A stretch of 64,000 nt of DNA, taken from NCBI GenBank assembly GCA_947561715.1, contig OX387197.1, forward strand, positions 17,034,266 through 17,098,265, read 5' to 3'. A model generated the notes under the pieces. The model saw nothing but the letters and a program-made list of their open reading frames with translations, was not told the DNA's origin and made no database searches. Below are positions 57,972 through 64,000 of the stretch, piece after piece. The stretch's first letter is position 1; each line of letters begins with the position of its first letter. A program made the translations under genes and the position numbers. Source of the DNA: Ascidia mentula. Lineage: Eukaryota > Chordata > Ascidiacea > Phlebobranchia > Ascidiidae.

Positions 57972-59571
57972 CCAAGCCCACTTAACAATGGGAGACATAA
58001 GCAGGACTCTGTTTTTTTCGAGCCCCAAGCCCACTTAACAATGGGAGACATAGGCTGGACTCTCTTTTTTTCGCGACCAACTTAACAATGGGCGAGATAG
58101 GGCCGAAGTTTAGACTGGGTGGGATAGGCTGGACTCTCTTTTTTTCGAGCCCCAAGCCCACTTAACAATGGGAGACATAGGCTGGACTCTGTTTTTTTCG
58201 CGACCCACTTAACAATGGGCGAGATAGGGCCGAAGTAAAGACTGGGTGGGATAGGCTGGACTCTGTTTTTTTCGAGCCCCAAGCCCGCTTAACAATGGGA
58301 GACATAGGCTGGACTCTGCTTTTTTCGAGCCCCAAGCCCACTTAACAATGGGAGACATAGGCAGGACTCTGCTTTTTTCGAGCCCCAAGCCCACTTAACA
58401 ATGGGAGACATAGGCTGGACTCTGTTTTTTTAGCGACCCACTTAACAATGGGCGAGATAGGGCCGAAGTTAAGACTGGGTGGGATAGGCTGGACTCTGTT
58501 TTTTTTCGAGCCCCAAGCCCACTTAACAATGGGCGACATAGGCTGGACTCTGTTTTTTTCGCGACCCACTTAACAATGGGCGAGATAGGGCCGAAGTTAA
58601 GACTGGGTGGGATAGGCTGGACTCTGTTTTTTTCGAGCCCCAAGCCCACTTAACAATGCGAGACATAGGCTGGACTCTGTTTTTTTCGCGACCCGCGAGA
58701 TAGGGCCGAAGTTAAGACTTGGTGGGATAGGCTGGACTCTGTTTTTTTCGCGACCCACTTAACAATGGGCGAGATAGGGCTGAAGTTAAGACTGGGTGGG
58801 ATAAGCCGGACTCTGTTTTTTTCGAGCCCCAAGCCCACTTAACAATGGGAGATATAGGCTGGACTCTGTTTTTTTCGCGACCCACTTAACAATGGGCGAA
58901 ATAGGGACGAAGTTAAGACTGGGTGGGATAGGCTGGACTCTGTTTTTTTCGAGCCCCAAGCCCATTTAACAATGGGAGACATAGGCTGGACTCTGTTTTT
59001 TTCGCGACCCACTTAACAATGGGCGAGATAGGGCCGAAGTTAAGACTGGGTGGGATAGGATGGACTCTGTTTTTTTCGAGCCCCAAGCCCACTTAACAAT
59101 GGGAGACATAAGCTGGACTCTGTTTTTTTTCGAGCCCCAAGCCCACTTAACAATGGGAGACATAAGCAGGACTCTGTTTTTTTCGAGCCCCAAGCCCACT
59201 TAACAATGGGAGACATAGGCTGGACTCTCTTTTTTTCGCGACCCACTTAACAATGGGCGAGATAGGGCCGAAGTTAAGACTGGGTGGGATAGGCTGGACT
59301 CTGTTTTTTTCGAGCCCCTAGCCCACTTAACAATGGGAGACATAGGCAGGACTCTGTTTTTTAGCGACCCACTTAACAATGGGCGAGATAGGGCCGAAGT
59401 TAAGACTGGGTGGGATAGGCTGGACTCTGTTTTTTTCGAGCCCCTAGCCCACTTAACAATGGGCGACATAGGCTGGACTCTGTTTTTTTCGCGACCCACT
59501 TAACAATGGGCGAGATAGGGCCGAAGTTAAGACTGGGTGGGATAGGCTGGACTCTGTTTTTTTCGAGCCCC
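57815..59571 (+). repeat. Block displaced 27,650 bp from 30,165-31,921
   Basis: About 1,757 bp match 30,165-31,921 at an offset of 27,650, including the 109-bp deletion monomer, GGGAGATATAGG, GGGCGAAATAGGGACG and GCTGAAG/AAGCCGG in the same order. Visible differences are few: AATGCGAGAC for AATGGGAGAC near 58,659, GCTGG for GATGG near 58,544, and the private CATAAC of the left copy. The match is broken at 59,571 by a CCTAG tail. Confidence 0.9.
58649..58757 (+). repeat. 109-bp fused S47-L74 (copy 2 of 4)
   Basis: Same 12-bp deletion and GACTTGGTGG as at 30,999-31,107, but preceded by AATGCGAGAC. That extra substitution is also present at 59,706 and 62,251, so these three form a younger group derived after separation from the 31-kb copy. 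Confidence 0.92.
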
Positions 59572-61924
59572 TAGCCCACTTAACAATGGGCGACATAGGC
59601 TGGACTCTGTTTTTTTCGCGACCCACTTAACAATGGGCGAGATAGGGCCGAAGTTAAGACTGGGTGGGATAGGCTGGACTCTGTTTTTTTCGAGCCCCAA
59701 GCCCACTTAACAATGCGAGACATAGGCTGGACTCTGTTTTTTTCGCGACCCGCGAGATAGGGCCGAAGTTAAGACTTGGTGGGATAGGCTGGACTCTGTT
59801 TTTTTCGCGACCCACTTAACAATGGGCGAGATAGGGCTGAAGTTAAGACTGGGTGGGATAAGCCGGACTCTGTTTTTTTCGAGCCCCAAGCCCACTTAAC
59901 AATGGGAGATATAGGCTGGACTCTGTTTTTTTCGCGACCCACTTAACAATGGGCGAAATAGGGACGAAGTTAAGACTGGGTGGGATAGGCTGGACTCTGT
60001 TTTTTTCGAGCCCCAAGCCCACTTAACAATGGGAGATATAGGCTGGACTCTGTTTTTTTCGCGACCCACTTAACAATGGGCGAAATAGGGCCGAAGTTAA
60101 GACTGGGTGGGATAGGATGGACTCTGTTTTTTTCGAGCCCCAAGCCCACTTAACAATGGGAGACATAAGCTGGACTCTGTTTTTTTTCGAGCCCCAAGCC
60201 CACTTAACAATGGGAGACATAAGCAGGACTCTGTTTTTTTCGAGCCCCAAGCCCACTTAACAATGGGAGACATAGGCTGGACTCTCTTTTTTTCGCGACC
60301 CACTGAACAATGGGCGAGATAGGGCCGAAGTTAAGACTGGGTGGGATAGGCTGGACTCTGTTTTTTTCGAGCCCCTAGCCCACTTAACAATGGGAGACAT
60401 AGGCAGGACTCTGTTTTTTAGCGACCCACTTAACAATGGGCGAGATAGGGCCGAAGTTAAGACTGGGTGGGATAGGCTGGACTCTGTTTTTTTCGAGCCC
60501 CTAGCCCACTTAACAATGGGCGACATAGGCTGGACTCTGTTTTTTTCGCGACCCACTTAACAATGGGCGAGATAGGGCCGAAGTTAAGACTGGGTGGGAT
60601 AGGATGGACTCTGTTTTTTTCGAGCCCCAAGCCCACTTAACAATGGGAGACATAAGCTGGACTCTGTTTTTTTCGAGCCCCATGCCCACTTAACAATGGG
60701 AGACATAGGCTGGACTCTCTTTTTTTCGGGACTAACTTAACAATGGGCGAGATAGGGCCGAAGTTTAGACTGGGTGGGATAGGCTGGACTCTCTTTTTTT
60801 CGAGCCCCAAGCCCACTTAACAATGGGAGACATAGGCTGGACTCTGTTTTTTTCGCGACCCACTTAACAATGGGCGAGATAGGGCCGAAGTTAAGACTGG
60901 GTGGGATAGGCTGGACTCTGTTTTTTTCGAGCCCCTAGCCCACTTAACAATGGGCGACATAGGCTGGACTCTGTTTTTTTCGCGACCCACTTAACAATGG
61001 TCGAGATAGGGCCGCAGTTAAGACTGGGTGGGATAGGATGGACTCTGTTTTTTTCGAGCCCCAAGCCCACTTAACAATGGGAGACATAAGCAGGACTCTG
61101 TTTTTTTCGAGCCCCATGCCCACTTAACAATGGGAGACATAGGCTGGACTCTCTTTTTTTCGGGACCAACTTAACAATGGGCGAGATAGGGCCGAAGTTT
61201 AGACTGGGTGGGATAGGCTGGACTCTCTTTTTTTCGAGCCCCAAGCCCACTTAACAATGGGAGACATAGGCTGGACTCTGTTTTTTTCGCGACCCACTTA
61301 ACAATGGGCGAGATAGGGCCGAAGTAAAGACTGGGTGGGATAGGCTGGACTCTGTTTTTTTCGAGCCCCAAGCCCGCTTAACAATGGGAGACATAGGCTG
61401 GACTCTGTTTTTTTCGAGACCCACTTAACAATGGGCGAGATAGGGCCGAAGTTAAGACTGGGTGGGATAGGCTGGACTCTGTTTTTTTCGAGCCCCAAGC
61501 CCACTTAACAATGGGAGACATAGGCAGGACTCTGTATTTTTCGTGCCCCAAGCCCACTTAACAATGGGAGACATAGGTTGGACTCTCTTTTTTTCGCGAC
61601 CAACTTAACAATGGGCGAGATAGGGCCAAAGTTTAGACTGGGTGGGATAGGCTGGACTCTGATTTTTTCGAGCCCCAAGCCCACTTAACAATGCGAGACA
61701 TAGGATGGACCTTGTTTTTTTCGAGCCCCAAGCCCACTTAACAATGGGCGAGATAGGGCCGAAGTTAAGACTGGGTGGGATAGGCTGGACTCTGTTTTTT
61801 TCCAGCCCCAAGCCCACTTAACAATGGGCGACATAGGCTGGACTCTGTTTTTTTCGAGCCCCAAGCCCACTTAACAATGGGAGACATAGGCTGGACTCTG
61901 TTTTTTTCGCGACCCACTTAACAA
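59380..61924 (+). repeat. 2,545-bp tandem duplication, left copy
   Basis: Contains a short run of 127-bp CCTAG dimers, the third deletion monomer (59,706), two GGGAGATATAGG S47 monomers, the S46 cassette with CCCACTGAAC just upstream (about 60,302), CGGGACTAAC (about 60,728), GGGCCGCAG (about 61,012) and an M cassette at 61,604. The left boundary is approximate, because the flanks are made of the same dimers. Confidence 0.87.
59706..59814 (+). repeat. 109-bp fused S47-L74 (copy 3 of 4)
   Basis: Lies 1,057 bp to the right of copy 2, within a 1,057-bp duplication (58,649-59,705 repeated from 59,706). It carries AATGCGAGAC, the 12-bp deletion and GACTTGGTGG. After it, the CCCAT-tailed neighbour of copy 2 is replaced by a CCCAC tail with GGGAGATATAGG. 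Confidence 0.92.
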
Positions 61925-64000
61925 TGGGCGAGATAGGGCCGAAGTTAAGACTGAGTGGGATAGGCTGGACTCTGGTTTTTTCGAGCCCCTAGCCCACTTA
62001 ACAATGGGCGACATAGGCTGGACTCTGTTTTTTTCGCGACCCACTTAACAATGGGCGAGATAGGGCCGAAGTTAAGACTTGGTGGGATAGGCTGGACTCT
62101 GTTTTTTTCGAGCCCCTAGCCCACTTAACAATGGGCGACATAGGCTGGACTCTGTTTTTTTCGCGACCCACTTAACAATGGGCGAGATAGGGCCGAAGTT
62201 AAGACTGGGTGGGATAGGCTGGACTCTGTTTTTTTCGAGCCCCAAGCCCACTTAACAATGCGAGACATAGGCTGGACTCTGTTTTTTTCGCGACCCGCGA
62301 GATAGGGCCGAAGTTAAGACTTGGTGGGATAGGCTGGACTCTGTTTTTTTCGCGACCCACTTAACAATGGGCGAGATAGGGCTGAAGTTAAGACTGGGTG
62401 GGATAAGCCGGACTCTGTTTTTTTCGAGCCCCAAGCCCACTTAACAATGGGAGATATAGGCTGGACTCTGTTTTTTTCGCGACCCACTTAACAATGGGCG
62501 AAATAGGGACGAAGTTAAGACTGGGTGGGATAGGCTGGACTCTGTTTTTTTCTAGCCCCAAGCCCACTTAACAATGGGAGATATAGGCTGGACTCTGTTT
62601 TTTTCGCGACCCACTTAACAATGGGCGAAATAGGGCCGAAGTTAAGACTGGGTGGGATAGGATGGACTCTGTTTTTTTCGAGCCCCAAGCCCACTTAACA
62701 ATGGGAGACATAAGCTGGACTCTGTTTTTTTTCGAGCCCCAAGCCCACTTAACAATGGGAGACATAAGCAGGACTCTGTTTTTTTCGAGCCCCAAGCCCA
62801 CTTAACAATGGGAGACATAGGCTGGACTCTCTTTTTTTCGCGACCCACTGAACAATGGGCGAGATAGGGCCGAAGTTAAGACTGGGTGGGATAGGCTGGA
62901 CTCTGTTTTTTTCGAGCCCCTAGCCCACTTAACAATGGGAGACATAGGCAGGACTCTGTTTTTTAGCGACCCACTTAACAATGGGCGAGATAGGGCCGAA
63001 GTTAAGACTGGGTGGGATAGGCTGGACTCTGTTTTTTTCGAGCCCCTAGCCCACTTAACAATGGGCGACATAGGCTGGACTCTGTTTTTTTCGCGACCCA
63101 CTTAACAATGGGCGAGATAGGGCCGAAGTTAAGACTGGGTGGGATAGGATGGACTCTGTTTTTTTCGAGCCCCAAGCCCACTTAACAATGGGAGACATAA
63201 GCAGGACTCTGTTTTTTTCGAGCCCCATGCCCACTTAACAATGGGAGACATAGGCTGGACTCTCTTTTTTTCGGGACTAACTTAACAATGGGCGAGATAG
63301 GGCCGAAGTTTAGACTGGGTGGGATAGGCTGGACTCTCTTTTTTTCGAGCCCCAAGCCCACTTAACAATGGGAGACATAGGCTGGACTCTGTTTTTTTCG
63401 CGACCCACTTAACAATGGGCGAGATAGGGCCGAAGTTAAGACTGGGTGGGATAGGCTGGACTCTGTTTTTTTCGAGCCCCTAGCCCACTTAACAATGGGC
63501 GACATAGGCTGGACTCTGTTTTTTTCGCGACCCACTTAACAATGGTCGAGATAGGGCCGAAGTTAAGACTGGGTGGGATAGGATGGACTCTGTTTTTTTC
63601 GAGCCCCAAGCCCACTTAACAATGGGAGACATAAGCAGGACTCTGTTTTTTTCGAGCCCCATGCCCACTTAACAATGGGAGACATAGGCTGGACTCTCTT
63701 TTTTTCGGGACCAACTTAACAATGGGCGAGATAGGGCCGAAGTTTAGACTGGGTGGGATAGGCTGGACTCTCTTTTTTTCGAGCCCCAAGCCCACTTAAC
63801 AATGGGAGACATAGGCTGGACTCTGTTTTTTTCGCGACCCACTTAACAATGGGCGAGATAGGGCCGAAGTAAAGACTGGGTGGGATAGGCTGGACTCTGT
63901 TTTTTTCGAGCCCCAAGCCCGCTTAACAATGGGAGACATAGGCTGGACTCTGTTTTTTTCGAGACCCACTTAACAATGGGCGAGATAGGGCCGAAGTTAA
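61925..64000 (+). repeat. 2,545-bp tandem duplication, right copy (cut by window end)
   Basis: Right copy, starting with CCTAG dimers that carry GACTGAGTGG and TCTGGTTTTTT. It then repeats the deletion monomer (62,251), CCCACTGAAC (about 62,847) and CGGGACTAAC (about 63,273) at an offset of 2,545. Differences include TTTCTAGCCCC (about 62,551) and AAGCAGG for AAGCTGG near 63,190. The copy is still in register when the window ends. Confidence 0.87.
62251..62359 (+). repeat. 109-bp fused S47-L74 (copy 4 of 4)
   Basis: Exact offset of 2,545 from copy 3, with the same AATGCGAGAC, 12-bp deletion and GACTTGGTGG. It confirms that the deletion monomer was amplified passively as part of larger blocks. 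Confidence 0.92.

Larger units (their letters stand above)
1..64000 (+). repeat. Satellite DNA array filling the whole window
   Basis: Every stretch of the window can be read as one of a few related monomers of 46-81 bp, each with CTTAACAATGGG, a GGACTCTG block, a T tract and a C-rich tail. All copies have the same orientation, with the T tract on the + strand. No non-repeat sequence or mobile-element insertion interrupts them. The first bases start inside a long monomer and the last bases end inside another, so the array extends beyond the window. S53 is close to 50% GC. This is the architecture of eukaryotic satellite DNA. I do not recognise the family, and the host and chromosomal position are unknown. 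Confidence 0.97.

Noticed and set aside
123-63916. Roughly two hundred open frames of 61-118 codons on the minus strand
   Set aside because: They are the same few peptide segments read from the repeat in rotating frames, overlap one another in different frames, end at the same two repeat-encoded stops, and change length with T-tract slippage. There is no frame conservation, no distinct start context and no unique domain, so none is annotated as a gene.
1-64000. CRISPR array
   Set aside because: Repeat-like motifs recur at 46-81 bp, but the sequence between them is itself repeated, not unique spacers. There is no leader and no cas gene, and the array is far too long.
1-64000. RNA polymerase III genes or tRNA-derived repeats, because of the T tracts
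   Set aside because: I find no A-box and B-box pair at the right spacing and no cloverleaf. The tail resembles GGTTCGA-type B boxes only in having TCGA. The T tracts are simply part of the monomer.
1-64000. Telomeric or ribosomal spacer repeat
   Set aside because: There is no run of TTAGGG-like units (GATAGGG occurs only once per long monomer), and no rRNA gene or promoter appears in 64 kb. A spacer origin cannot be tested without flanking sequence.
1-64000. Transposon, LTR element or virus-derived insertion
   Set aside because: No terminal repeats, target-site duplications, coding domains or non-satellite segments are visible. All large repeats are explained by duplication of satellite blocks.
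1-64000. CENP-B-box-like or other known centromere motif
   Set aside because: I looked for a TTCG...CGGGA-type box and found no match. The TTTCGGGACC variant shares only short pieces.

Overview
The whole 64 kb is one uninterrupted satellite-type tandem repeat array. I find no unique sequence, gene, RNA gene, transposon insertion or inverted segment, and both window edges cut through a monomer, so the array continues on either side. An array this long with higher-order structure suggests eukaryotic heterochromatin (centromeric, pericentromeric, subtelomeric or sex-chromosome-like). The sequence alone does not identify the species, and I do not recognise the monomer as a named satellite family.

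The array is built from a few related monomers in the same head-to-tail orientation. S53 (53 bp) runs from CTTAACAATGGG through GACATAGG and GGACTCTG to a seven-T tract and a GAGCCCCAAGCCCA tail. S47 has the same body with a shorter CGACCCA-type tail. L80 is S53 plus 27 bp, and the extra 27 bp is a diverged internal tandem duplication of the head of the monomer itself. Rarer forms are S46, S54 and L81 (T-tract length variants), L74 (long body, short tail) and a 109-bp S47-L74 fusion carrying a 12-bp deletion. Dividing the window by the mean monomer length gives on the order of 1,000 to 1,100 monomers.

Monomers combine into cassettes: a 127-bp L80+S47 dimer, a 180-bp S53+S47+L80 trimer, a 413-bp seven-monomer cassette and a 133-bp variant cassette ('M', 16 copies). 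Cassettes combine into larger units that are themselves duplicated. From left to right: a 995-bp duplication (1-1,962); a mixed zone (1,963-3,776); a 3.65-4.3 kb higher-order unit repeated with indels (3,777-24,307); a 1,301-bp tandem duplication (24,480-27,127); another diverged higher-order copy (27,128-31,837); tandem duplications of 1,234, 741 and 3,547 bp (31,838-42,877); a run of clean 127-bp dimers (42,894-43,656); 1,028-bp, 2,204-bp and 1,717-bp duplications (44,881-55,294); a 2.6-kb block copied 8,081 bp away (47,281 to 55,362); a 1.76-kb block copied 27,650 bp away (30,165 to 57,815); and 1,057-bp and 2,545-bp duplications at the right end.

There is no gene network here. The numerous open frames of 60-118 codons are by-products of a repeat that happens to be open in two of three minus-strand frames. 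The biology lies in how the array evolved: in-register unequal exchange at several nested scales, linked variants that act as lineage markers, and a left-to-right gradient of derived variants. Duplication boundaries were found by matching rare variants and offsets by eye. Most are good to a few tens of bases because the flanking monomers are so similar.
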